From the NCBI RefSeq assembly GCF_014805625.2, contig NW_023998464.1:7969813-8033812 (forward strand): 64,000 nucleotides of DNA. The letters are read 5' to 3'. Position numbers and translations under genes: made by a program. The notes below the pieces were generated by a model, which saw only the letters and a program-made list of their open reading frames with translations, had not been told where the DNA came from and ran no database searches. This document shows, one piece after another, positions 24,101 to 36,900 of the stretch (positions are counted from its first letter, which is position 1; each line of letters opens with the position of its first letter). This DNA comes from Glossina fuscipes (lineage: Eukaryota; Arthropoda; Insecta; Diptera; Glossinidae).

Positions 24101-27100
24101 TTTTATAATATTCAACGCAGTTACATTCGTGCAAGCACACGCAATTATGTATGTTTGCATGGCTATGTGTGCATGTGTGTTTTTGAGTGTTTTTTTGTGT
24201 ATTTAACATCAAATTGAAACAACTCATCATTGTCGTCGTCTAATGCGAAAGGAAAGCATATAAGGAACCCTTATTCCAGGTTATCCAGAAAATACTGAGC
24301 CTTTTCGTGAATATAAATATAACGGCTTTAATTGCAGATTGACGTCCATAACTGTGACTTGAATGGAGGAATTTAAATATTTTTAATACTACCATAAGGC
24401 ATAAGTATACATACACTTATGTACGTCCGGTTGCATGAACAGATTGTTGAAAACAAAAAAAGACAAAAAAAAAGAATACGAAACAATTAGCAACAGAAGT
24501 CGAGGATTGCAGCGTAGGAAAAAGAATGAAGATGAATTATCATCTATGCAGTTGCATTTATGCCAGCATGCAATGCTTGCTGTGCTTTACATTGGTTGCA
24601 CTATTAATGCTCTGTTCGCAGCTCAAGTACGCCGCTCGACAGTAGCTGATTGCTTAGAAAAGCACAGTATATACGAATTCGTAAACGCTTTTATTCTTTT
24701 GGTTTTTGTACTTTGCTTATAAATATGTCTCCCTTTTTCTATATATGCCATAAGCATAAGTGCAGACATTCGTTCGATTCATAGCACTCCTAAGGAGGTT
24801 CAGAGATATTCGCTGCACACCTTACGAATCCAGTTAATAATTAGTTATATATTCCAAATGATTTCAGCTATTAAGGTGAACTTTGTAGTAAGACCTTAAG
24901 TGATGGGAAATCAAAAATCGACTTAAGGCTTCGATAACGTTTTAATTGTCTCTTGTCTTTTTTTTAGCTGTTTTTCTATCCTTTTATAAATACGCACACT
25001 ACGATTGCAGAATATTGCATACGTATGCATTAATGGTAATAAAATGCAAAATAATTTTGAAAAAATTCATATCCGACTCTTTGTTAGCTTGCCTTTTGCA
25101 TATGCGTGCAATGACTAAGTTACAAAGGCTATTGTTTTTTTTTTCTAACAGAATGGATTAGTTTTCATCTAAATGCTTTGTATATTTTTTAATTACTTAA
25201 AACAGTTATATGTGTATACATGCTACATGTACGTCTGAAATGTTTTTTTTCTATAAATAAAATGGCCATTAAAGTTAGAATTAAGAAATGGTTTTAAATG
25301 ATTTTAGGATATTTATCAACTATTAATATTTTTTAGTCCATGGCTACGCTGCCAAAGAAGATTTAATCTAGAAAGTGTAAAACAGACGGACGTGATAGTC
25401 GCTATTCTTCAAAATAGCGAAACGATATCGTTAGGAGGTAGGCATTTGCTTTGCCCGTATTACGTTCTAGTGCGTTCTATCTCCAACCAATGAAGGGAAT
25501 GCTGACGACCGAAGTTCTGCTTCTGCAAAAAATCAGCAAGAGTATTATCTTAAAGAATATCGCATTGTTTACACATTGTATTAGGCGGCGGAAACACAAA
25601 ACGATTACAACAACTACAAGAGTTATTTGAAACTTTACATGATTTTTTAGGAAGACAGAATGGATGATTGGCGGTTGTATAAATAGACGCACCACTTGAC
25701 AGATAAATAAAAGCACAAATGAATAGGTCGATAAACATGCAAATAGATGGACAATTCCGCGAAAAGTTGAGGGAACTGTTAGGTGGGCGCGGGAAGAGAC
25801 GAAAAGTTTAACAGATGAAATACATACACAGATGGATTGAGCGAGGAACAGGGATTAAAACAAACAATAAAAAAGGAGGACGCACAGGAGTGGAATAGGC
25901 GAACGAAACCTAAGCAAATTAAAACCTAAGCGGAAGGCTGTGGCTATGGACCGACGTACGGAAAGGTAGGAGGAAAACATATACATTTTCTATAACGTGC
26001 CAACGAATATATGAAATTACCTCTATGCCTCGTTGGAAGTGTTCAAAATGTTAATGACTCACTGTAGATCGCTTAATTATCACCCGCATTTGAAACGAAA
26101 GCTGTAGTATTATTGCAATCAACATCCTAAAGGATCAATATTTTCGAGGTATTTCTCATAATTCATATAAAAAAATAGCAGGGAAATTGAGGGAAGTTTT
26201 CCTGGAAAGAATTTGTTATTTATTCATTTATTTATTAACCTTTTTTTGCTTTCTATTCTTTCGATTTACTTACGTAAAGGATTGTAGTCGTATAAGATTA
26301 GTAACCCTTGTTATAACAACAATCACAGTCAAATCTTATCTGAGAAATTCTTTAGAGGGGAATAACTTTGTTTTTTTCTTTAACAACTTAGGTCTTTTCG
26401 TCTGTTGGAAATTGCCAGCGATTCGTTCCTAAGGCGTTAATTCGTTGTGAATGGAGAGAGGCGTTTTTGAAAATTTCCCATTTGTCACGGTTTCTTTTAT
26501 TGCTGTAATAACACAAAAAAAGAAAAAGAAAAATGTTGACGGAGGGTGACGGACGCTTTTAACTTGACTTTGTCAAATATTTTTCCTCAGAACGGCAAAA
26601 CTGAAATGCTTGTACTGTCATATATTAACTATGTTTACATAAATGCATTAAGGTGTGCGTATTTGCTTTCAAATAAATATGTCAATTTAAAGCATGCTCA
26701 CACGCATACACACGAAAACAATGATTGTGTGTACAGGGAAACCTTCTTTACCTTTTTTTTTGGAGTATTTGGAGCATACAGCTGTGTATGCAAGTAGACA
26801 TAAGCTTGAATTTGAATTCATTGCATTTCATGCATACATCTTTTTTGATAACTAATAATAAATTAATTCCTTAGCAAATTAAAAGAAAACATATTTACTT
26901 TTTCTTCGCATAAAATGAAATCAGTTAAGATCAAAGTTGATGTGGTATGGTATGGACGTAAAGGATTTAATATAAATTCGAAACACAACGTCATCTACAG
27001 AAGCATCACAAATTAATATTTTTCGATGTGAGATAAATTTGAATAAATTTTCAATATCGCATAAATCACATGCACTACGGTTTTGTTTGTTTTCTTTTTC

Positions 27101-28230
27101 TTTAGAATAACAACATCATTAAAATATCTATTCATATTTGTACACACAGACAACGAACTGTCTATGCCTAGATATAAATTTTAATTTAACAGGTAACAAA
27201 ATATAACCATATACAAACACACCCATATATACACGTACACACCTGTACTTAGTTATATTATTACATTGAATACACAATTTTAATCCGATTAAATTCCATA
27301 TTGTATAACATTAAATGCTGCTTAGAAGCATTTTATGCTGGTTTAGCACATTCAGATCTCACACCTTAAGTGTTACCGCCATCACCACTACAGGTGATAA
27401 GCTCTTTAAATACAAGCACCCATATAAAACATACATACATGTATATGTGTGTATGCGCGTGTGTATATATGCATGAAGCTCCCGGTATTTTCAAAGGATG
27501 AAGCATTATAGTGCCTCCCATTTACGTAGAAGCACACACATACATAAAAAACATTTATTTCTTATTTAGAATTTCATGGAATCTTACAATAACTACTGAC
27601 TTACATTTACATTAGTGAGCAAAAAAACTACTCATGTTTTTCATATATACATCGAAGTCACTTCATGATAACTGAAGGAAAATGTTTCTTTTAAAGCGTA
27701 ACTTTAATCAGTTTTGTAAAATAATTTGGACTCAACTTTTATATTCCTTTACTATAAACCCCTTTGAAACCGATCACAAAACTTTGCATCAGCGTAAGAC
27801 GCAATGTCAAGATTAGTATATCGATTGATAGCAAAGCCGCTATTATGCTTTTGCAAGAACATAAAAATGTTTGCTACTTGGTCTGCGGATCAAATGTGAA
27901 CTTAGTGTCATGCAAACGCACGTTAAAGTAAAAAAAAGCAAATGTGTAATTTTCAAAAATAGTTGTCCGTAATGAATTGTTTTCGGATTATTTCTAACAT
28001 TTTCCTGAGTTAAGACACTGCATAATTATAGAAATCTATTCACAATGCCGTCTTTGCGCATTTTTGCCAAATTTTCCTTCAATTTAATTCAATAATTCAA
28101 TTTAACAGCAAACGACCGATTCAAAGGCAAATAAGATATTTCAGCTCGCGATTTGAAAATATTGAGGGCTTCACGTGATGGATTATTTCTATAAATTTTA
28201 CCATTTACCAGTGTTTTGACTTTACCTTAC
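15101..28230. other. Long AT-rich non-coding stretch
   Basis: Thirteen kilobases without a supported gene. It contains many short TA/TG-rich tracts (for example 18640-18775, 27410-27480), a weak exon-like segment at 16760-16813, and short unrecognised ORFs typical of chance at this base composition. It is compatible with a large intron or intergenic DNA. Confidence 0.4.
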
Positions 28231-28880
28231 TGCATCGCCAGTCAGGAGACTCGCTCACTAAGCCATGTATGATTGCGGGTAAATGATGGGGTTATGTTTA
28301 GAAAGTCTTAATAAGTTAAAACGCAACTTAAAGAATTATTTTTAATAACGAAAAGGCTCCCCTCCGGGCATTTTAATGATAAAAAGGGAAATTGAGGGAA
28401 GGCTTCCCCTTTGGCCTATATAAATCCCTATTCTACAATAAAATTGAGAATTTTTTCTATAAAATAATAATATAAAAAGGATTTGACAGAAGGCTTTTTA
28501 CCCTTTTTGGCTATCCTAGTTTTTGAACATATATCCACGGATGCCTAGCGGTAATGGTGGTAATTGATCAACAAGCACAGTGGAAGCCTTATGGCGGAAG
28601 CAGTCAGTTGATCAATTTGTGAGTCCTGACTGCTTGGGTGCGGCCCTTCGGGGAGTACTCGTGGTGGTTGTGGTTGGCGAGTTCCTAGCTAAAATGGAAC
28701 AATTGAGTGCAGCTAGGCCTCGCCATTCACCAGAGTGGGGTTTATTGTTCCATACACAATAAACTATTCTGGACTCTGGTACTGTTTAGGCCCCTACTCT
28801 GTGGGGATTGTCTAACTCGCCAGGGGGCGTAGTACGCTTAAAAGTGGTTTGGGCCACCGTGGGGTTAAGCCTTACAGGCA
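28231..28880 (+). repeat. Unrecognised structured element, copy 1 of a direct pair
   Basis: Begins TGCATCGCCAGTCAGG and ends near TTACAGGCA. It contains a TATATAAA box (28417), AATAAA motifs, and many inverted repeats: AATTGATCAAC/GTTGATCAATT (28562-28617), ACCAGAGT/ACTCTGGT (28729-28780) enclosing GTTTATTG/CAATAAAC, and GCGTA/TACGC (28827-28837). A 31-base spacer separates it from copy 2. There is no credible long ORF. The strand is arbitrary, chosen from the TATA-to-AATAAA order. I do not recognise the family; a non-autonomous transposon, a tandem retro-derived element and a pair of LTR-like repeats remain possible. Confidence 0.75.
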
Positions 28881-28911
28881 GGAACCCACGTTAAATCCTT
28901 GCCACAAATTC

Positions 28912-29592
28912 TGCATCGCCAGTCAGGAGACTCGCTCACTAAGCCATGTATGATTGCGGGTAAATGATGGGGTTATGTTTAGAAAGTCTTAATAAGTTAA
29001 AACGTAACTTAAAGAATTATTTTTAATAACGAAAAGGCTCCCCTCCGGGCATTTTAATGATAAAAAGGGAAATTGAGGGAAGGCTTCCCCTTTGGCCTAT
29101 ATAAATCCCTATTCTACAATAAAATTGAGAATTTTTTCTATAAGATAATAATATAAAAAGGATTTGACAGAAGGCTTTTTACCCTTTTTGGCTATCATAC
29201 TTTTTGAACATATATCCACGGATGCCTAGCCGTAATGGTGGCAATTGATCAACTGCGCTTGTGGAAACTTTATGGTGGAAGCAAGCGCATTTTTCTTTCC
29301 CCTTTTTTGAACGCATATAGTTGATCAATTTGTGAGCCCTGACTACTGGGTGCGGCCCTTCGGGGAGTACTCGTGGTGGTTGTGGTTGGCAGTTCCAAGC
29401 CAAAGTGGAACAATCGAATGCAGCTAGGCCTCACCACTGACCAGAGTGAGGTTTATTGATCCGTATGCAATAAACCGTTCTGGACTCTGGTGCTGCTTAG
29501 GCCCCTACTCTGTGGGGATTGTCTAAGTCGCCAGGGGGCGTATATTACGCTTAAAGTGGCTTGGGCCTTCGTGGGGTTAAGCCTTTCAGGCA
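28912..29592 (+). repeat. Unrecognised structured element, copy 2 of a direct pair
   Basis: Starts with the same sequence as copy 1 exactly 681 bases later. The left ~310 bases differ at only a handful of positions, whereas the right ~370 bases differ at roughly one in ten. Copy 2 has an extra ~35-base T-rich piece inside the TTGATCAAC hairpin, plus a new TGCGCTTG/CAAGCGCA stem. The TATATAAA box is at 29098. At the right end the junction reads CAGGCATCGCCAG, repeating the GCATCGCCAG that starts each copy. No coding function is seen. Confidence 0.75.
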
Positions 29593-30651
29593 TCGCCAGA
29601 TGCTTTGCAAGGCATACTTATCTTTCTAAACTGGAATGTACAGTGTGGAGTCCCTTGAACCGGGTGCTATTCATGCACTTATAACACAGTTATTTATGGA
29701 AGGTTTAATGTAAGGAATTTAAGGCATACAACACTTTATTCCGAAAGTAATTAGCATTAAGGGGAATCACAGCGCTTTTGGTCAAGGAAATCGATTCAAA
29801 ATGCTTTTCCTTATTAAAGTCGATATGACATTGCGTAATGTTCTGCAACGTCTTCTTCATTGCGTTGCCAATCTAGAAATCTACAAATTAATTTAAACCC
29901 CTCATAGTTCTAAAAATTTGTTAAGTAAGTAAAGTTTTCTTCTTTCACTTCACTGTACTTATTCAGAGACAAAAACACACATTTAAGTAAAGAAGAATAA
30001 GAGCACAGACAGGATGTGTATGTTAAATGCATGGAAGTTCTATCTATGGAAGCATGTAGGAGTGTAAGTTTGAGTGCGACTTGGCAGTATCTATATACGA
30101 CCGCAATATTTTGCTTTCCATTAATGCACATATATAGTATATTGTCATTGGAAGGCTTCACAACGTTTGCTTCTTCCCCTTTTTTTCATGTACAGTTGGA
30201 AAGTACCGAAAGACACTATCCTCTCTACAATGAACAGTCCACATTTTTCGATTGTTTAGATTGCAGTTGGAGATGCAGTATATTTTCATTGGAACGCTTC
30301 ACAGCGACGCCTAGTTTCACATTCTAATGCCTAACGACGAACTTCACATTTTAAATTCGTTTATTTACTGTCTGATTAAAATGTTTACATATTCAAAAAT
30401 TAAAAGTAGAAAACGAGATTTAACAAATGTTTTTCGTTAACGCTCAATTATGCCAATTAACGTGATTTATGTACAATAAGAACGATATTTTAAATATCAG
30501 TCCGTGAACGTAAAATTTCATATCAATAAAAAGCTACTGGTATCCAATATCTTAGTATGCCTATTTATATTTATTGAATCTATTAACTATTGACTCGCAG
30601 TGACTTCTCGCAACTCGCAACTCTTGGTCGAGCGCCTCGTCGACATCTGGT
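29593..30651. other. AT-rich non-coding stretch
   Basis: No supported gene. A short similar phrase, TTGGAAGGCTTCACA / TTGGAACGCTTCACA, appears twice (near 30148 and 30289). Confidence 0.4.
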
Positions 30652-30888
30652 TGCGGGCGGCGGAGGAGATGGTGGCTCATTAGGGTCTTTCATGAACTCT
30701 ACAAGTTTTTCGGCTTCTCTCATACGCATAACATATTTGTATTGAGCATTAGGAAAATACTTTATGATGGGATAACCTTTTACTTGAAATTATTCGGCAA
30801 TAGAAGTTTCTTTTGTGACATCAAGAGAAGCTAAACTATCGGGAATCTTTTTGTTTTGCATTTCTACAGCCGCCTTCTCATATTCGGG
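30652..30888 (-). pseudogene. Protein disulfide isomerase (PDIA5-type) pseudogene fragment
   Basis: Reading from 30888 downward, the translation runs PEYEKAAVEMQNKKIPDSL, SLDVTKETSIAE, stop, FQVKGYPIIKYFPNAQYKY, then REAEKLVEFMKDPNEPPSPP. This is the body of a thioredoxin-fold domain just after the CGHC active-site helix, including the conserved VKGYP cis-proline loop and the proline-rich linker after it, as in the multi-domain ER oxidoreductase PDIA5 family (fly CG9302-type, from memory). The active-site CxxC is not present. An in-frame TAA replaces the residue before FQVKGYP, homology starts abruptly at 30888, and it is lost after the prolines, where a different frame reads on. No introns are seen over about 75 codons, which fits a retroposed or otherwise displaced fragment. 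It is non-functional. Confidence 0.8.
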
Positions 30889-30986
30889 TTAAACATCAAA
30901 ACCTTATTAAACATTATTAAACCGTCTTAACTTCTTCTAAACACTTCAAACACTTCAAAATTGAGCAGAGTTAAACATCAAAACCT
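30889..30986. repeat. 16-bp direct repeat next to the PDI fragment
   Basis: TTAAACATCAAAACCT occurs at 30889-30904 and 30971-30986, the first copy touching the 5' boundary of the PDI fragment. Related TTAAAC and CTTCAAACA pieces lie between. It may be filler DNA or slippage at the insertion junction. Confidence 0.6.
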
Positions 30987-33900
30987 GCCTACTGCACTTT
31001 AGGTATGATGCATTATGTTTTGTTCCAACCAAGCGAAGCCATGGAAACAAGTAAAAACAACTGATGCAATTGGGAGGAAAAACGGACGCAATATCCCAAA
31101 GGCTGCGATAGCGTGAGTTTTCAGCTTGAACAAATTCTGCCTCATATAACAAAACTCTCTCGGAGAATGTTTAGGGTTTATCATCCACATATGGGCCCTG
31201 TTGAAGGAAAGCTTAAGAGACCAGTTATCCTTTTCGCAATTAATTTATTTTCTGAATGAACAACAAAGTATCTCGTAAAATTTCTTATTATAATAACCCT
31301 TCGACTTTTCTAAAACTCATCGGACACTTGTTCACACACCTAGACATTCTATCTGTTCCAAAATCTTATAATGTAAATAATCTATTATGAAATAGTGCAT
31401 AACACTAATGAATGTGAAATTAGATCGAATAAGTAGTCGTTTTAACACAAAGCGAAACATTTGAAACTGAGCATATTTTTTCGCTTTAATTGAAAGAGAA
31501 TTAACTAAGGAATAATATATATTTTGATTTTTGATATATAGGTAAAGTAGAAGCAGACATCAAGTTTCTGGTTTCTGTGCAGATCTTTTATACTTCGATT
31601 GGTCCGCCGTTTTTCCGACTAAGTTCCAATTTTTAAAATTCGTTTCTGAATTCTGAAATTCGGAAACACAAGAAAAAGGGAGGTAGAAGAAAAAAACGAA
31701 GAGCAAGGTCCGCTATTCTTGCGGAAACTACTAGAAAACCTCCAAAAGTAGGCACCCTTTCACGCGTTATTCAGTAAGAATCGGTAAACAGCTAACGTCC
31801 ACTTCCCTTGCTTTGTAAACGAAAGTAGTGCTGATTACCTGATATGCGTATAAGTACTTTATGGTCTTAAATAGGAGCTCTTATATATTGAAGGAGGATA
31901 TCTTGTCCTTGAGTATTATGATAAGTCGAATCCTTTATGTGGCCCAAAGTTCACTGCGATCATTGCTTAAAATTGTTGGCAACCTACCACTATCTAAAAC
32001 TTTTAAACTATGCTTTTTAAGCTTATGCTTTTAATGGACTTTGTTTCTTCAAAGATTGATTTAAAACTTCAATAATCTGAATAAGATATAATTTTGTTAT
32101 TTTGTAACGAGGACATTTGAAGAGTTGTGTTAGATGAAGTGCATTGAAAATTAAAATCAATCTCTTCACAGTTGAGAGACGTTAATGGTACAAGAGATAT
32201 GAAAAGAAAAAGCCAAAATCAAAACCCAAATTTGCATCACCCTAATGCTAAAACAATACATATCTACTGGGAACTTTAGATGAATATGAATCTGTAATTC
32301 GTGTTATGCGTATGTATGTGCACAAGTGCTCAAGTTGTTCTTTCAAATCTTTGAATGTACTAATCAGAGTGGAATGCGTGTTCACCCATTGCAAACGAAA
32401 TAGGTTCGCTATGATTAAGAAAGTGATTGTGAAAGTGAAGAGAGCGCGCACACATACAGGTAGAGCGTTTTGAGAACTCTATTAAATGAAAATGTTTTAT
32501 TTAAAATTTGGAATTCCATAACAACGCGTTTCATATAAAAGTGAAATAAAAATTTGTGATTGCTATTATAAACTGAAAGCTTGTAACATAATTATTCTAA
32601 TTTCCATACGTTCCCATGCACTGCAAATATGTGTTATACAGATTAACAAACACATGCGAATGCATGTAGAGTATATAGATCCGATAGAGATTTCCATAAT
32701 CAATACCTTGCCTTTGAGAAGAAATATGAGCAAGCAAGCGCCTACGGCCAAATGGCCAGGAAATAATTAAAGCTAATATCAAAATAGTAGTTAACCGAAG
32801 TGAGCACTATTGTAAATATATACATACAAACATATATGAGAGATATGCGAGCATGTTTATTGTAGACAGCTAGCATAATATGTGTTTGATTCTATTTTGA
32901 CCACATTACAGAAAATTTTCATTATAGTGTACGTTTGCCCATGTGTGCACTTGGAAAATAGTATGACCCACTTAGATTGTTAGTTTGCAACCATATACAC
33001 AATTTACGTTTGTAGTCTTATATATCGTTTCCCCATATACCAACATAACCGTTTCTGGACAATAACATAAACATTGATTACAACAGAAATTGCAGCGGTC
33101 TTCACTGCAGTTAGCTCGTTTAGGCAGTTGAGAGAAAATTATCATTGGCTGCTTTAAATTTTGTTCATTAAACAAGAAGAAATATTTTTAAAATCCTAAA
33201 TTTCGGAATAAATTGTTTATCCTGTATTAGTAAATTTAATAAAGAAGCAAATCAACGCAAGAAGCAATAACACCCATCGGAGGCCCGTTATCAGCTCTTT
33301 CAATCTTTCGTCAGCCTCAAGCTATCTGATAAAATATCCCCTCTTAAGCGATCCTATCATTTAAATATATTAATTCAAGCACTATCTAGAGGGGCGTGTT
33401 TCTCTAAGAAGAGAGAGAAGAGACGCCGGGTGATCTTTCAAAAATGTGAAAAGATATTAACATGATTTTTTTGGAATGATTGGAAACTAAGCTGATTAAT
33501 TGAAGTTGATGGTTTATCGCAGTCATATATCTCTTTCGTTTGTTCTTGGAAACACCCTCATATAAGTATCTTTAGAGATTACTCGATCATGCTGTGATAT
33601 CTTATTGAAACCACATATCATTCAAGACGAAAATCCAGTTAGTATGTTTGAGTAGTGTTGCTCTTTGAATGGTGGTTCATCACAACTTTGGGTTACAAGT
33701 ACGACATTCTCAGCAGGAGGTTTACTTTTTTGATGGATTCAATTTTTAATACGACAAGGAATACCATCTATCTGACTGAAAGTTTTCAATTACATGGTGG
33801 AAAGTAAGCTCTGTAGGTCGCTTATGTTGACCATAAATTTTCTTATTCACATGTACCATGAAGCCTAAACGCATTCATTAGATTTGTAATAAATTTAAAT

Positions 33901-36900
33901 AATTTCTATACGCTGTAAAATTGTGCACTTTCCCAAGAGGATTTGTCGTACAACATTGAACGCCTTGGCGAAGATCTGAAAAAAACATGGGCCATATGAC
34001 GTTATAAAAAAGAAAAAACTTTTCTCATCACTCCGTACACTCGCGGTGTAAGAGATAATTTCATAAGTTTACATCCCTAAGTTTTCTATAGAATTGAAAT
34101 GCAGCAGACGGTTTCGGGCCGCCTGTACAATATAAATATGGAGTTCACAAGACCAACTCATTGAAACTCGTTGACGCAGCCTCTTTAAAAAATAAGAGAA
34201 GAATTAGGTCGATAACTTATTCAGACACCTTAACGATCTTGAACATCTTATAAAATCCACCTAAAGTGAAGCTTATTATATAAACTAAAGCATCAAATTG
34301 TTGCCCAATTTGTCGCATGTAATAATATGGGACATACCGCGACATTATCTTACAATTTTCTATCCTGAGAATGTAAGCTAAGTTCAAATTTGGCGTTAGA
34401 ACTTAAAAGGCTTAAAACGCTAAGGACTAATTTGACGTTTCGCATAAGAGTCGTCTTTACGATGTATTTAAATAAATGTTTAAAAAAAGTAGAAGTGATG
34501 CATACAATCCTGACTGTGTATAGCATTTGATAAGGTTAATAGTTTAATCTTCCAAAAAAGAGAAGAAAAGATTAAGATTCATTCCTCATAAAAAGCCGGT
34601 TATGTGATAATTTTTGTTCGTTATACTTTATCATTTGATTTAAAGGGAAAACTTTCTTAAAAGAATCAAATAACTTTGAAACGAGTTTAATTAAAGTTAA
34701 ACTTGCAAGAGTCAGATAAAATTTTATTAAAAATTCCAAAGAAATCAAATTAACTTTACTTTGTAAAGGTTTACGTGTAGGCTTAACTAAGTGCCTGCGA
34801 ATGAGCGAGTTTTTAGGTTGATCTAGACCACAATATTATAAACAAATTCACCTCTAGCATAACATCCTCAGTATTAAGATGTTCCTATACATACGTGTGT
34901 ATGTGAAAGTACAAGTAGTCAAAGCCAAAAACTTATTACCAAAACGGCAACTTTAAGCCGGTGGTGTGCTATCTGCTGCCAAATTACAAGGACGAAGGAT
35001 TCATATCAAATCTAATATGAAACGTGTCCTAGAAAGAATGAGAAAATAAGATAAAATAAAATAGGAGAAAATACAAAAGAAAAAAAGGAAACGAAAGCAA
35101 CAAAGTTAACAGATAGCATCTGAGACGAAGTGTGGGCATCGTATACTTGCACCGTAGGTAAACATCTATTTATAAGAATGTGTAGTATAAACGGTCGAAT
35201 ATCGTAGAACCCTAAAACTAGAAGTTGACTTTATAACATGAAAGTGGCTTTTAACTATACCTATTGTTCGCACCATTATGGTAGACATAATAATAAATTC
35301 TTTAAATAATTGCAAGCCATAGAACTGTAAGTTGGCAAATGAACAACAAGTAAATGCTCTTCAGTAACTTGAATAGCAGCTAAAATAAGTTTATCTGCGG
35401 TCTGTCCGCTTCTACGCCTTTCTGCCTGCCTATTCAAGTTAAAGCTCACAATTTTGTCTTTACAATTTTCCCTTCCACTTTTAACCAAAAAATGGTACTA
35501 GGTAAAACGTACGTTCTCGTACATGCATATATTTTGAATAAATCGATCATTTGTTTGGTTTTTCACAGACTTGGTCTATAGCATTAACTTAAGTTCAAGT
35601 TCTTCCTTTGCTCTGCTATCAAAAGAAGTAAAATAAAAATTAACTGAATCGATATTTTCTTATGTATAATCAATATCGTTGGGAGGTACGAAATGACTTC
35701 GACGACGATCGACGATCGCTAAATGTATCTGCATATCATTTGATCTTAGTTGATTATAGTTTGCTGAAACTCTTGCCAGAGGATGTCAAGTACATCTCAG
35801 AGAAACTGCTTCAATTCTCAAAAAGTATCAAAAAGATTTTCCGTCTTTTTTAATTTATACGCGATCTTCGCTTTATCTTACGGACAAATGTCACAAGACT
35901 GTGTATGCTTCGTGTACATGTAGATATGTATACATGCATTTAATAAAAGCTGAACGAGCCACGTGATTGGAATAATTAGTCCTTCCGGGCAGTTGGAATA
36001 GGTACAAAAAAATTCGTTTCAACCGACTATTACATAAGTTTTGTCCTTTGCTTGCAGACGTGAATATATTTAAATGTGAAATTGAGAGCATGTTTGGAGG
36101 AAACTTTTCGTGTGCACACATGTTCATTTGTGTCTTTTTTTGGGTAATTCGAAAATAGGTTTTTAAGTCGTGCGTGAATGAATGTGTGGGGTTTTACAAG
36201 TTTTCTTTTACGTAAACTACATTGATCTTCAGCTGGTGGTAGTGAATGTATAAAGTGTGCGTAACAGAGGAATTCACATATCGAGCTAACATATGTCTGT
36301 TAATGAAGAAATAAGACTTACTTACTGACTGCTTTATAATCTCAAGTAGCGCTGTCCTATTATCTTGTTTTAATGATAAAGAAAATAACTATTTAAATGA
36401 TTACTAACTCATGCACGCATTCGCTTAATAAGCACTGGTAATGTATTACTAACGATTACGGTACTTAGTCAAAAAAAACCAATTTAACATTGAATAGAGA
36501 AATATTCATATGCCAACCGTGCTATATTGCATGTTACGCGTCGTACATGAGTTTCAATCGCATACAAGGAAAACGGAATCATATTAACCAGATCATTAGA
36601 ATAGGTTTATTTACTTTGCGATCCCCATAGTCCACTATACGGTTAATTTTTTCCACACGTGCACATTAACTTATTTGTCTCAAGGAGCATGTGAATACTT
36701 TAAGTAATCTAAGGACGCTGTTTAAGACTTAAGAAAACCAAGAAATATAATAAAATGAAAATAACGGGTTTGAAGATACAAAATGGTTACAATCAATATT
36801 TGGTTAAAATTTTTTGTTCAAAACTTTCTTCAATCGGAAAACGTTGTATATATATTTACGAAAAACAAAAATCATTAAATACAGAAATTCCCGTAATATA

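Noticed and set aside
28231..29592. Tandem pair as two LTRs of a retrovirus-like element
   Set aside because: Only 31 bases lie between the copies, so there is no internal region, and the ends lack TG...CA with target duplications. A collapsed LTR pair is not excluded but unsupported.
28231..29592. Hammerhead-ribozyme retrozyme
   Set aside because: No CTGANGA plus GAAA core was found on the plus strand of either copy, and the unit is longer than usual retrozymes.
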